Part shown: in pieces, positions 7,704 to 16,028 of the stretch
Layout of the letters: each line of letters starts with the position of its first letter
Numbering within the stretch: the stretch's first letter is position 1
NCBI RefSeq assembly: GCF_900188445.1
Contig: NZ_FZOR01000016.1
Coordinates: 62,001-126,000, forward strand
Length of the DNA stretch: 64,000 nt
DNA from: Actinomadura meyerae
GTDB taxonomy: Bacteria > Actinomycetota > Actinomycetes > Streptosporangiales > Streptosporangiaceae
Direction: 5' to 3'
Notes under the pieces: generated by a model
Told to the model about the DNA's origin: nothing
What the model saw: the letters and a program-made list of their open reading frames with translations, nothing else
Database searches by the model: none
Translations under genes and position numbers: made by a program

Positions 7704-9689
7704 TCAGACCTGGACGCGGGCCTCGACGGCCTTGACGATCTCCTCGACCGCCTCGCCGATCGGGACGCCGTTCTTCTGCTCCCCGCTGCGGTACCGGAAC
7801 GACACCGCGTCCTTGGCCACGTCGTCGTCGCCCGCGAGCAGCATGTACGGGATCTTCTGCTTCTGCGCGTTGCGGATCTTCTTCTGCATCCGGTCGGAGG
7901 AGGTGTCGACCTCGACGCGGATCCCCCGCTCGCGCAGCCTCGCCGCGACCCGCTCCAGGTGCGGGACGTGCGCGTCGCCGATCGGGATGCCGACGGCCTG
8001 CACCGGCGACAGCCACGGCGGCATCGCGCCCGCGTAGTGCTCGACGAGCACGCCGAGGAACCGCTCCACCGACCCGAACAGCGCCCGGTGGATCATCGCG
8101 GGGGTCTGCCGGGTGCCATCCGCCGCCTGGTACTCCAGCCCGAACCGCTTCGGCTGGTTGAAGTCGAGCTGGATGGTGGACAGCTGCCAGGTCCGGCCGA
8201 TGGCGTCCTTGGCCTGCACGGAGATCTTCGGCCCGTAGAACGCGGCGCCGCCCGGGTCGTCCACGAGCTCCAGCCCGGACTCCCCGGCCGCCTGGCGCAG
8301 CGCCTCGGTGGCCTCCGCCCAGTCGGCCTCCTCGCCGATGAACTTGTCGGAGTCGTCGCGGGTGGACAGCTCCAGGTGGAACTCCGACAGGCCGAAGTCG
8401 CGCAGGACGCTGAGCACGAAGGTAAGCAGCGACTTGATCTCCTCGCCCATCTGCTCCTTGGTGGTGTAGATGTGCGAGTCGTCCTGGGTCATGCCGCGCA
8501 CGCGGGTGAGCCCGTGCACCACGCCCGACTTCTCGTACCGGTACACCGACCCGAACTCGCAGAGCCGCAGCGGCAGCTCGCGGTAGGACCGGCCGCGCGC
8601 CCGGAAGATCAGGTTGTGCATCGGGCAGTTCATCGGCTTGACGCGGTATTCGACGTCGTCGACCTCGAAGGGCGGGAACATGTCCTCGCCGTAGTACGGC
8701 AGGTGGCCGGAGGTCTCGAACAGCGACGACTTGGTGATGTGCGGGGTGTTGACGAACTCGTAGCCGGCCTCCTGCTGCCGGCGGCGCATGTAGTCCTCCA
8801 TCTCCTTGCGGATGATGCCGCCCTTGGGGTGGAAGACCGGCAGGCCGCTGCCGAGTTCCGGCGGGAAGGAGAACAGGTCGAGCTCGGCGCCGAGCCGGCG
8901 GTGGTCGCGCTTCTCGGCCTCCTCCAGGAACTTCAGGTACTCGTCCTGCTTCTCGCGGGACTCCCAGGCGGTGCCGTAGATCCGCTGGAGCTGCGGGTTC
9001 TTCTCGCTGCCGCGCCAGTAGGCGCCGCCGGAGCGCATCAGCTTGAACGCGGGGATGACGCGGGTGGACGGCAGGTGCGGGCCGCGGCACAGGTCCTTCC
9101 AGCGCAGCTCGCCGGACTTGGCGTCGAGGTTGTCGTAGATGGTCAGCTCGCCGCCGCCCACCTCGACGTCGGCGCCGTCGGCGGCGTCCCCGACCGGGCC
9201 GGAGCCCTTCAGGCCGATCAGCTCCAGCTTGTAGGGCTCGCCGGCCAGCTCCGCGCGCGCGTCGTCGTCGGAGACGGCGCGGCGGGAGAACCGCTGGCCC
9301 TGCTTGACGATCTCGCGCATCCGCTTCTCGATGCGCTTCAGGTCGTCGGGGGTGAACGGCTCGGCGACGTCGAAGTCGTAGTAGAAGCCGTTCTCGACCG
9401 GCGGGCCGATGCCGAGCTTCGCCTCGGGGAACAGCTCCTGGACGGCCTGCGCCATCACGTGCGCGGCGGAGTGCCGCATGATCGCCCGGCCGTCGGCCGA
9501 GCCGATCTCGACGGGCTCGACGGCGTCGCCGTCGCGCAGCTCTGACGCGAGGTCGCGCAGCTCGCCGTTGACCCGGGCGGCGATCACGGTGCGGCCGTCG
9601 GCCTCCAGGGCCTCGCCCGCGGTGGTGCCCGCCGGTACCGCCCGCTCGCCGCCGTCGAGTCTGATGCGCAGTTCGGGCACGGTGGACAC
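7704..9689 (-). CDS. thrS: Threonine-tRNA ligase
   Basis: 661 residues from GTG 9689, which has GAGGAG 5 bases upstream; a longer in-frame start exists but lacks this site. In order it shows a TGS domain, an editing domain with the HSAAH zinc-type motif, and a class II catalytic core. The core has the NCPMH zinc ligands, motif 2 (RVRGMTQDD) and motif 3 (IHRALFGSVERF), and an anticodon-binding domain follows. It charges tRNA-Thr. An upstream Thr-rich leader peptide and hairpins predict control by threonyl-tRNA level. Confidence 0.96.
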   Translation of the reverse strand: MSTVPELRIRLDGGERAVPAGTTAGEALEADGRTVIAARVNGELRDLASELRDGDAVEPVEIGSADGRAIMRHSAAHVMAQAVQELFPEAKLGIGPPVENGFYYDFDVAEPFTPDDLKRIEKRMREIVKQGQRFSRRAVSDDDARAELAGEPYKLELIGLKGSGPVGDAADGADVEVGGGELTIYDNLDAKSGELRWKDLCRGPHLPSTRVIPAFKLMRSGGAYWRGSEKNPQLQRIYGTAWESREKQDEYLKFLEEAEKRDHRRLGAELDLFSFPPELGSGLPVFHPKGGIIRKEMEDYMRRRQQEAGYEFVNTPHITKSSLFETSGHLPYYGEDMFPPFEVDDVEYRVKPMNCPMHNLIFRARGRSYRELPLRLCEFGSVYRYEKSGVVHGLTRVRGMTQDDSHIYTTKEQMGEEIKSLLTFVLSVLRDFGLSEFHLELSTRDDSDKFIGEEADWAEATEALRQAAGESGLELVDDPGGAAFYGPKISVQAKDAIGRTWQLSTIQLDFNQPKRFGLEYQAADGTRQTPAMIHRALFGSVERFLGVLVEHYAGAMPPWLSPVQAVGIPIGDAHVPHLERVAARLRERGIRVEVDTSSDRMQKKIRNAQKQKIPYMLLAGDDDVAKDAVSFRYRSGEQKNGVPIGEAVEEIVKAVEARVQV

Positions 9690-9814
9690 GGGTACTCCTC
9701 GCGATGGTGGTCTGGGATCAGCGGGTTCCGATGCTATCGACTCGTCGTCCGCGCCGGACGCATCCGGTTCCATCGGGTCTCCTCTCGTGGGGAGGGCCCG
9801 CGGGCGGTCCCGGG

Positions 9815-9928
9815 AACGCCGAAGGGCCCCGGGGATCGCTCCCGGGGCCCTTCCGCGTTGCAAGGTCAGTGCATGCCGCGGCGCCGGGAGTGACCCGGCG
9901 TCGTCGTCTCCACGTGGACGTGCGGCAT
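9815..9928 (-). promoter_or_regulatory. Predicted transcription attenuator of thrS
   Basis: Reading on the minus strand, the leader ORF carries three ACG codons and then a pause-type hairpin inside the ORF (CGCCGGG TCACT CCCGGCG). A strong terminator-like hairpin follows (13-bp GAAGGGCCCCGGG-type stem at 9821-9853, extended by a 5-bp AACGC/GCGTT stem). The distal arm of the first hairpin (CTCCCGG, then GCC) can instead pair with the proximal arm of the terminator (CCGGGAG, GGC), giving an antiterminator of about 10 pairs. No U tract is visible. Confidence 0.65.
9866..9928 (-). CDS. thrS leader peptide with Thr-Thr-Thr run
   Basis: 20 codons, ATG 9928 to TGA 9866, reading MPHVHVETTTPGHSRRRGMH. 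Residues 8-10 are all ACG-coded threonine. The -10-like TACAGT lies exactly 6 bases before the ATG, so the message is probably leaderless. The ORF ends 7 bases before a strong hairpin and about 175 bases upstream of thrS. By analogy with amino-acid operon leader peptides, ribosome stalling at the Thr codons would favour readthrough. It is too short for homology-based proof; the assignment rests on composition and position. Confidence 0.65.
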   Translation of the reverse strand: MPHVHVETTTPGHSRRRGMH

Positions 9929-9934
9929 GCAACC

Positions 9935-9940
9935 ACTGTA
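9935..9940 (-). promoter_or_regulatory. Leaderless -10 of the thrS leader
   Basis: TACAGT on the minus strand with a 6-base spacer (GGTTGC) to ATG 9928. It starts immediately after the stop of the upstream MFS gene (9955). Confidence 0.55.
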
Positions 9941-9954
9941 GCCGAGGGGCGCGG

Positions 9955-11418
9955 TCACGCGCGTGCCCTCGGCCCGGCGAGCTTGTCCATGTCCTCCAGC
10001 TCGCGCCCCTTCGTTTCGGGGACGGCCCGGAGCACGAACACGACCGCGAGGACGGAGAACAGCGTGTAGAGGCCGTAGGCGAGGCCGAGCGAGAAGCCGG
10101 AGATGCCGGGGAACGTGGTGGTGATCACCCAGTTGGCGATCCACTGCGCGGCCGCGGCGACCGCGAGCGCCGACGCGCGGATGAAGTTGTTGAACATCTC
10201 GCCGAGCATCACCCACACGACCGGTCCCCAGGTCGCGGCGAACGACGCGACGAACACGTTGGCGGCGACGAGCGCGACCGGCCCGGCCACGTTCCCGAGG
10301 TGCGGCTCCCCGTCCACGACCGGGGCGGTGGCGAAGCAGACGGTGAGGGTGCCGAGGGACAGCGCCATCCCGGTGGCCCCGCCGAGCAGCAGCGGCCGCC
10401 GCCCGATCCGGTCCACCAGCGCGATCGCGACCAGCGTGAACGCCACGTTCACCAGCGAGTTGATCACCGAGGTGAGCATCGCGTCGTTCTCGGAGAACCC
10501 GACCGCCTGCCACAGCGACGACGAGTAGTAGAAGATCACGTTGATGCCGACGAACTGCTGGAAGACCGACAGCAGGATGCCGACCCACACGATCGGCAGC
10601 AGGCCGAGCCGGGGCCCGCGCAGGTCCCGCAGGTGGACGGGGCGGTCCTCGGCGATCGACCGGACGATCTCCCTGATCTTGCCGTCCACGTCGCCGTGCC
10701 CCATCACTCGCCGGAGCACGTCGCGGGCGCGGGCCGTCTGGTGCTTCTTGACCAGGTAGCGGGGCGACTCGGGGATGGTCGTGGCGATCACGCCGTACAT
10801 GACGGCGGGCACGACCGCGCTGGCGAACATCCAGCGCCACGCGTCCCCGCCCCAGGGGAACGTCCCGGAGGCGCCGCCGTCCGACACCCGCGCGATCACG
10901 TAGTCGACGACGAGGGCGGCGAAGATGCCGAGGACGATCGCCATCTGCTGGAGTGAGCCGAGCCGGCCGCGCAGCTCCGCGGGCGCGATCTCGGCGATGT
11001 AGGCGGGCGCGATCACCGACGCGGCGCCGATGGCCAGGCCGCCGACCACCCGCCAGGCGGTCAGGTCGGCGGCGCTGAAGGCCAGCGCCGAGCCGATCGA
11101 GCTGACCACGAACAGCACCGAAGCGATGAGCATCGTGCGGACGCGGCCGATGCGGTCGGCGATCGGCCCGGCGAACCAGGCGCCGGCGGCGCAGCCGAGC
11201 AGCGCGGCCGACACCACGAACCCGACGGCGAAGCCGCTCAGCTCGAACCGCTCCTTCAGCGCGTCCACGGTCCCGTTGATCACCGAGGAGTCGTAGCCGA
11301 ACAGGAACCCGCCGAGGGCGGCGGACCCGGCGAGCAGCACGGCGGTGGCGGTGGCGTGGGAGGGGCCGTCCCCCTCCGGGTCGTCCGAGGGCCGGGGCGC
11401 GGTGCCGGAGGTCGTCAT
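9955..11418 (-). CDS. Sugar porter family MFS transporter
   Basis: 487 residues with twelve predicted hydrophobic helices. Sugar-porter signatures are present: GGFLFGYDSSVINGT in helix 1, DRIGRVRT, PESPRYL before the central loop, FQQFVGINVIFYY in helix 7, and PETKGRELEDMD at the C-terminus. These define proton-coupled sugar symporters such as xylose or glucose transporters, but the substrate cannot be read from the sequence. It lies upstream of the thrS leader on the same strand, though the leader has its own promoter. Confidence 0.88.
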   Translation of the reverse strand: MTTSGTAPRPSDDPEGDGPSHATATAVLLAGSAALGGFLFGYDSSVINGTVDALKERFELSGFAVGFVVSAALLGCAAGAWFAGPIADRIGRVRTMLIASVLFVVSSIGSALAFSAADLTAWRVVGGLAIGAASVIAPAYIAEIAPAELRGRLGSLQQMAIVLGIFAALVVDYVIARVSDGGASGTFPWGGDAWRWMFASAVVPAVMYGVIATTIPESPRYLVKKHQTARARDVLRRVMGHGDVDGKIREIVRSIAEDRPVHLRDLRGPRLGLLPIVWVGILLSVFQQFVGINVIFYYSSSLWQAVGFSENDAMLTSVINSLVNVAFTLVAIALVDRIGRRPLLLGGATGMALSLGTLTVCFATAPVVDGEPHLGNVAGPVALVAANVFVASFAATWGPVVWVMLGEMFNNFIRASALAVAAAAQWIANWVITTTFPGISGFSLGLAYGLYTLFSVLAVVFVLRAVPETKGRELEDMDKLAGPRARA

Positions 11419-11470
11419 GGGCCCTGATCTTCCCCGGGAGACGGGCCTTATGCGGGGTTCCGGACGCGCC

Positions 11471-12103
11471 TCAGTCGCGCACGGCGACGCCGAGGACGTG
11501 CGGCGAGGCGGGGTTGCCCCGGCCGCCCTCGGGGAAGTCGAAGCGCCGCTCGGTCCGCACGGTGAAGCCCGATCCGGCGATGTAGGCGTCCGTCGGGCGG
11601 GAGACGTGGCAGCCCGCGGCGAAGAACGGCCACAGCACGTCGGCGTACCGCTGGAACCGCCGCTTGCCGGGCGTGGGTCCCCGGACGTGCTCGTAGTAGC
11701 GCAGCTCGCCGCCCGGCCGAAGGACGCGCCGCAGCTCGGCCAGCGCCCGGACGGGGTCGCGGACCGAGCACAGCACGAGCGAGGCCACCGCGACGTCGAA
11801 GGAGGCGTCGTCCAGGTCGAGGTCCTCGGCGCGGCCGGGCCGCACCGTGACGGGGACGGGCGCCCGCGCGGCGTTCCGGTCGGCCTGCGCGCGCAGCCGC
11901 GGCTCCGGTTCGATCGCGACCACCTCGGTCACCTCGGGCGGGTAGTGCGCGAAGTTGGCCCCGTATCCGGCGCCGACCTCCAGCACCCGGCCGGACGCCC
12001 CGGCGAGCAGCTCGGCACGGTGCGCGGCCCCGCCCGCCCTGGCGCAGCCCGCGTCGAGCCGCGGGTAGAGCCGGGCGAAGATCGGGTGGCTCAGATCGGT
12101 CAT
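11471..12103 (-). CDS. Class I SAM-dependent methyltransferase
   Basis: 210 residues. Motif I is VLEVGAGYGANF, the acidic residue of motif II is in VVAIEPEP, and the post-motif LRPGGELRYYEHV matches the UbiE/Methyltransf_11 family. The substrate is unknown. It is 52 bases upstream of the MFS gene and may be cotranscribed with it. Confidence 0.82.
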   Translation of the reverse strand: MTDLSHPIFARLYPRLDAGCARAGGAAHRAELLAGASGRVLEVGAGYGANFAHYPPEVTEVVAIEPEPRLRAQADRNAARAPVPVTVRPGRAEDLDLDDASFDVAVASLVLCSVRDPVRALAELRRVLRPGGELRYYEHVRGPTPGKRRFQRYADVLWPFFAAGCHVSRPTDAYIAGSGFTVRTERRFDFPEGGRGNPASPHVLGVAVRD

Positions 12104-12153
12104 GCCCGCAGTCTCCGCCGCCGCGCCCGGTCACCGCAAGATCGCAGGCGGGC

Positions 12154-12181
12154 GGCCGCCCAGTTCAGGCCGCCCAGTTCA
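12154..12181. repeat. 14-bp perfect tandem repeat (2 copies)
   Basis: GGCCGCCCAGTTCA occurs twice head to tail in the region upstream of the histidine kinase gene. It could be a slippage duplication. No palindromic character. Confidence 0.8.
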
Positions 12182-12248
12182 GGCTGATACCGCAGGGGCG
12201 GGTCGGATCTCCCTCCCCGGGGTCAGGCCGTCCGGGCGCGGCGGGTTC

Positions 12249-12254
12249 TAGGCT
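12249..12254 (+). promoter_or_regulatory. TAGGCT -10 of the histidine kinase gene
   Basis: TAGGCT lies 9 bases before ATG 12264, predicting a 5' leader of only a few bases. The same hexamer precedes the genes at 3720 and 13540. Confidence 0.5.
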
Positions 12255-12263
12255 TCCGGGCAA

Positions 12264-13529
12264 ATGAACGATGCAGACCGCGCCGCCCCAACCGCCCGCA
12301 CCCGGCTGGCCGCCGGGGTCCGGGCCGCCCTGCTGCCCGGCGGGGACGGCCCGCCCGTCACCCTGCTGCCCGGGGCCCTGCCGCTGCGGGTGCCGATCCT
12401 GCTGGTGCTCGCCGCGCTGACGATCGGCCTCACCGCGGGCTCGATCGCGATCGCGATCACGGCGTACCACGTCGATCCCGGGCTGGCGTGGCCGCTCGGC
12501 CTGCTGCAGGGGGCACCGCTGATCTTCGCGGTCCGGTGGCCGCTGGCCGCGTGGCGGACGGCGGCGGCCGGCATGCTGCTGACGGTGCTCGTCCGGCACG
12601 GCGAGGGCTTCATGCCGTGGCCGGTCACGGCGTTCCTCGCGCTCGTCGTGATCCTGTTCTTCACCGGTGTCGGCTCGGACCGGCAGACCACGGTCGGCGT
12701 GGGCGCGGTGACGGTCGCCGGCGTGCTGGTGCCCGCCGTGCTGTTCGGCATGCCCGGCTGGTTCGGCATGATCCTCGCGGGGATCGCGGTGGTGGCGCTG
12801 ACCTTCGGCGACGCGGTCGGCGGGCGGCACTCCGCGGTGGAGGAGCTGCGCCGCCGCGAGGAGCAGCACCGGCAGGACCTCGCCCGGCAGGCGGTGCTGG
12901 AGGAGCGCGCCCGCATCGCCCGCGAGCTGCACGACGTCGTCGCGCACCACATGTCGGTGATCGCGATGCAGGCGGAGGCCGCCCCCTACAAGATCCCCGA
13001 CCTGCCGGACGCGGCGCGGCAGACGTTCGGGGTGGTGCGGGACGCGGCGCGCGAGGCGCTCACCGAGACCCGCCGCGTCGTCGGGCTGCTGCGCGCCGAC
13101 GGCGAGGGCGCCGAGCGCGCCCCGCAGCCGGGCCTGGACCGGCTGGACGACCTCGTCGCCGCGGCCCGCCGCTCCGGGCTGTCGGTCGCGACCGTCGTGG
13201 TCGGGCTGCCCCGCCCGCTGAACGCGGGGGTGGACCTGTCGGCGTACCGGATCGTGCAGGAGTCGCTGAGCAACGCGTCCCGGTACGCGCCGGGCTCGCA
13301 GGTGCACGTCGAGGTGAAGTACGCGGCCGAGGCGCTGTCGGTGACGATCACCGACGACGGCGCCCGCGAGGAGCCGGAGGAGTCGCAGGGCGGCGGCCAC
13401 GGCCTGGTGGGGATGCGCGAGCGGGTCATGATGCTCGGTGGCCGGCTGGAAGCGGGCCCCCGCGCCGGCGGGTGGTCCGTCACGGCCGAGCTCCCCTACG
13501 GGGACGCGGACCGACCGCCGGGTCCGTAG
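12264..13529 (+). CDS. Sensor histidine kinase (NarL-type, HisKA_3)
   Basis: 421 residues. Several N-terminal hydrophobic helices (about residues 35-190) are followed by the HisKA_3 box ERARIARELHDVVAHHMS with its phosphoacceptor His. A HATPase_c domain follows with N-box (QESLSNASRYAPG), ITDDGAREE and GGHGLVGMRERV. This is a membrane sensor with no extracellular domain of note. It forms a pair with the response regulator 10 bases downstream. The signal is unknown. Confidence 0.9.
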   Translation: MNDADRAAPTARTRLAAGVRAALLPGGDGPPVTLLPGALPLRVPILLVLAALTIGLTAGSIAIAITAYHVDPGLAWPLGLLQGAPLIFAVRWPLAAWRTAAAGMLLTVLVRHGEGFMPWPVTAFLALVVILFFTGVGSDRQTTVGVGAVTVAGVLVPAVLFGMPGWFGMILAGIAVVALTFGDAVGGRHSAVEELRRREEQHRQDLARQAVLEERARIARELHDVVAHHMSVIAMQAEAAPYKIPDLPDAARQTFGVVRDAAREALTETRRVVGLLRADGEGAERAPQPGLDRLDDLVAAARRSGLSVATVVVGLPRPLNAGVDLSAYRIVQESLSNASRYAPGSQVHVEVKYAAEALSVTITDDGAREEPEESQGGGHGLVGMRERVMMLGGRLEAGPRAGGWSVTAELPYGDADRPPGP

Positions 13530-13532
13530 GCT
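13527..13532 (+). promoter_or_regulatory. TAGGCT -10 overlapping the kinase stop codon
   Basis: The TAG stop codon of the kinase gene (13527-13529) forms the first half of a TAGGCT hexamer. It ends 7 bases before GTG 13540, so the regulator may also be expressed from a leaderless promoter of its own. Confidence 0.5.
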
Positions 13533-13539
13533 TTGCGTC

Positions 13540-14214
13540 GTGACGATTCGGGTGCTTATCGCCGACGACCAGGTGATGATCCGCGACGGGCTCGCGGCGC
13601 TGCTGTCCTCCGACCCCGGAATCGAGGTGGTCGGGCAGGCGGGGAACGGCCGGGAGGCGGTGGAGCTGGCCCGGGCGCTCGACCCGGACGTCGTCGTGAT
13701 GGACATCCGGATGCCGGAGATGGACGGCCTCGCCGCCACCGCCGAGCTGGCCGGCGCGCCCGATCCGGACGCCGACCCGGCCGACGCGCGGCCGAAAGTG
13801 CTGGTGCTCACCACGTTCGACCTGGACGAGTACGTCTATGAGGCGCTCGGCGCGGGCGCCAGCGGGTTCCTGCTGAAGGACGCCTCGGCCGCCGACCTGG
13901 TGAACGGGGTGCGGGTGGTGGCGGCGGGCGACGCGCTGCTCGCCCCGTCCATCACCCGGCGGCTGATCGGCGACTTCGCGCGCCGGCGCCGGCACCAGCG
14001 GCCGAGCCCGCAGGCGACCGCGGGGCTGACGCCGCGCGAGCTGGACGTCCTGCGGCTCATGGCGCGCGGGCTGTCCAACGCCGAGATCGCGGCCGAGCTC
14101 GTCCTGGCCGAGCAGACGATCAAGACGCATGTCGGGCACGTGCTGACGAAGCTGGCGCTGCGCGACCGCACCCAGGCCGTGGTGTACGCGTACGAGAACG
14201 GCCTGGTGGGCTGA
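13540..14214 (+). CDS. NarL/LuxR family response regulator
   Basis: 224 residues, start taken at GTG 13540 where the receiver domain begins (VTIRVLIADDQ). The phosphoacceptor Asp is in VVVMDIRMPEMDG, with the conserved Lys in GFLLKDAS. A LuxR-type HTH (LTPRELDVLRLMARGLSNAE) fills the C-terminus. It is the cognate partner of the upstream kinase. No ribosome binding site precedes the GTG. Confidence 0.92.
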   Translation: MTIRVLIADDQVMIRDGLAALLSSDPGIEVVGQAGNGREAVELARALDPDVVVMDIRMPEMDGLAATAELAGAPDPDADPADARPKVLVLTTFDLDEYVYEALGAGASGFLLKDASAADLVNGVRVVAAGDALLAPSITRRLIGDFARRRRHQRPSPQATAGLTPRELDVLRLMARGLSNAEIAAELVLAEQTIKTHVGHVLTKLALRDRTQAVVYAYENGLVG

Positions 14215-14222
14215 CCGCGCGG

Positions 14223-14244
14223 GCTGACCGGCGGGTGGGTCAGC
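14223..14244. terminator. Hairpin between convergent genes
   Basis: A 7-bp stem (GCTGACC / GGTCAGC) with an 8-base loop sits between the convergent regulator and quinone reductase genes. A weak but well-placed bidirectional terminator candidate. Confidence 0.4.
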
Positions 14245-14250
14245 GGCGGC

Positions 14251-15207
14251 CTACCGCGAGGGGTCCAGGACGAGCTTGCCGGTGGTGCGGCGGGCCCGCA
14301 GGTCCTCGTGCGCCCGGCGGGCCTCGCTGAGCCCGTACTCGCCGCCGCCGATCACGCGGAGCCGGCCTTCGGCGACGAGGCCGAACAGCTCCCCGAGGGC
14401 GGTGCGCATCACGTCGCCGGGGAGCTGGAAGACGTGCGCCAGCCACATGCCGGAGATCGTGGTGGAGTGCGCCATCAGCGTGGCGGGGCGGACGGGCGAG
14501 GGCTCCTTGCGCGACGCCATCCCGTAGAAGGCGAGGCGGCCGAACGGGGCGAGGGCGCGCAGGCTCTGGTCGGTGACCTCGCCGCCGGTCATCTCCAGGA
14601 CGGTGTCGACGCGGCGGCCGCCGTTGGCGTCGATGAGCGCGTCCTTGAGGTCGGGCTGCCCGGCGTCGATGGCGACGTCGGCGCCGAGTTCGAGGGCGAG
14701 GGCGCGCTTCTCCGGCGAGGAGGCGGTGGCGATGATCCGGCCGGCGCCCCAGGCCCTCGCGAGCTGGACGGCGAGCGTGCCGACGCCGCCGGCGGCGGCG
14801 TGCACGACGACGGACTCGCCCGGCGCGAGGTGGACGCTGCGGCGCAGCAGCACCCACGCGGACGCACCCTGGATGATCATGCCGAGGGCGGTGACGTCGT
14901 CGATGCCCTCGGGGACGTCCCAGGCGAGCGCCTCGGGCGCGACGGCCTTCTCGGCGTAGCCGCCGGTGCCGGTGAGCGCGACGACGCGGCGGCCGTCCGG
15001 GGTGGTGCCGACGACCTCGCCGCCGGGCACCATCGGCAGCGTGGACGCCGACAGGTAGCTGTTCTCGGCCTGGTGGGTGTCGGCGTAGTTGACGCCGGCC
15101 CGGGAGACGTCGATGAGCAGGTGCCCGGGGCCGGCCTCCGGCTCGGGCAGCTCGGTGACGGTGAGGACCTCCGGCCCCCCGAACTCGGTGATCTGTATCG
15201 CGCGCAT
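14251..15207 (-). CDS. Zinc-independent quinone oxidoreductase (MDR superfamily)
   Basis: 318 residues. The GroES-like N-terminus (GVNYADTHQ) and the NADPH-binding motif AAAGGVGTLAVQLA place it with NADPH:quinone oxidoreductases, and the structural-zinc cysteines are absent. It reduces quinones or enones using NADPH. It is 28 bases downstream of an SDR gene on the same strand and probably cotranscribed from the palindrome-bearing promoter at about 16000. Confidence 0.88.
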   Translation of the reverse strand: MRAIQITEFGGPEVLTVTELPEPEAGPGHLLIDVSRAGVNYADTHQAENSYLSASTLPMVPGGEVVGTTPDGRRVVALTGTGGYAEKAVAPEALAWDVPEGIDDVTALGMIIQGASAWVLLRRSVHLAPGESVVVHAAAGGVGTLAVQLARAWGAGRIIATASSPEKRALALELGADVAIDAGQPDLKDALIDANGGRRVDTVLEMTGGEVTDQSLRALAPFGRLAFYGMASRKEPSPVRPATLMAHSTTISGMWLAHVFQLPGDVMRTALGELFGLVAEGRLRVIGGGEYGLSEARRAHEDLRARRTTGKLVLDPSR

Positions 15208-15235
15208 GTCTCTCCTGTCGTCTCGGGCGGGCGGC

Positions 15236-15982
15236 TCAGCGGGGTCCGGGGACGCCGCGGAACCTGAACGGCTCGGACGGGCGGCCCGGCACCACGTACC
15301 AGGCCTCGCCGGCGCCGTCGGCCTCCAGGACCCGCATGAAGGCCTCGACGACGTCGGCGACGTCCAGGATCGGGAAGCCCGTCTCCTCGAGTTGCCCCTT
15401 CATCGGCACGAGGATGTCGGTGTCGGCGAACGAGGGGCACAGGGCGTTCACCCTGATGCCCTCCGGGGCGAACGTGGGGCCGAGGGCGCGGACGAGCCCG
15501 ACGACGGCGGCCTTGTTCGCGCCGTACACCGGGTCGAACGGGGTCGCGGTGAGCGCCGCCATGCTGGCGGTGGCGATGATGTCGCCGCCGCCGCGGGCGC
15601 GCAGCGCGGGCAGCGCGGCGTGCACGCCGAAGAAGACGCCGTCGAGGTTGATGCCCATGGCGCGCCGGTAGGCGGCGAGGTCGAAGTCGTCGCCCACTCC
15701 CCCGCCGCCGGCGACGCCGGCGTTCAGGAACGCCACGTCGAGGCCGCCGAACCGCTCGACCGCGGCGGCGACGGCGGCCTCGCTGTCGGCCGGTTCGCGG
15801 ACGTCGCAGCGGACGAACGCGCCGTCCAGCTCCTTCGCGAGCCCGGTCCCCGCGGCGGTGTCGACGTCGGCGAGGACGACGCGGGCGCCCGCGGCGGCGA
15901 GGCGGCGCGCCACCGCGGCCCCGATGCCGTTGGATCCGCCCGTGATCAGCGCGACCTTGCCGGTGCCGTCGAAGGCTGCCAT
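15236..15982 (-). CDS. SDR family NAD(P)-dependent oxidoreductase
   Basis: 248 residues. Cofactor motif TGGSNGIG, NAG motif (FLNAGVAGG), catalytic Ser in ATASMAALTA and the Y-x3-K pair in VYGANKAAVVG are all present, so it is a complete classical SDR. An Asp after the second strand (LADVDTA) suggests NAD(H) preference. The substrate is unknown; lipid or hydroxyacyl compounds are plausible given the divergent acyl-CoA dehydrogenase. Confidence 0.88.
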   Translation of the reverse strand: MAAFDGTGKVALITGGSNGIGAAVARRLAAAGARVVLADVDTAAGTGLAKELDGAFVRCDVREPADSEAAVAAAVERFGGLDVAFLNAGVAGGGGVGDDFDLAAYRRAMGINLDGVFFGVHAALPALRARGGGDIIATASMAALTATPFDPVYGANKAAVVGLVRALGPTFAPEGIRVNALCPSFADTDILVPMKGQLEETGFPILDVADVVEAFMRVLEADGAGEAWYVVPGRPSEPFRFRGVPGPR

Positions 15983-15998
15983 GGGGACTCCCTCCCAA

Positions 15999-16022
15999 AG
16001 TAACTGACTAGTCAGTTACTCT
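15999..16022. promoter_or_regulatory. 22-bp perfect palindrome, predicted TetR operator, with leaderless promoter
   Basis: AGTAACTGACT followed by its exact reverse complement (15999-16020) lies between the divergent SDR and acyl-CoA dehydrogenase genes. Its right end overlaps the plus-strand -10 TACTCT (16017-16022), which is 6 bases before ATG 16029. Its left end overlaps a possible minus-strand -10. Binding here would block both directions. The TetR gene at 17249 is the obvious candidate repressor. Confidence 0.75.
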
Positions 16023-16028
16023 AGCGGA

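Noticed and set aside
7599..9545. 648-codon plus-strand open frame antisense to thrS
   Set aside because: Val/Leu/Asp/His-biased translation with no domain; thrS on the other strand is certain.
9815..9928. T-box riboswitch upstream of thrS
   Set aside because: No specifier-loop or T-box bulge sequence could be found. The short Thr-coding ORF with alternative hairpins explains the region better.
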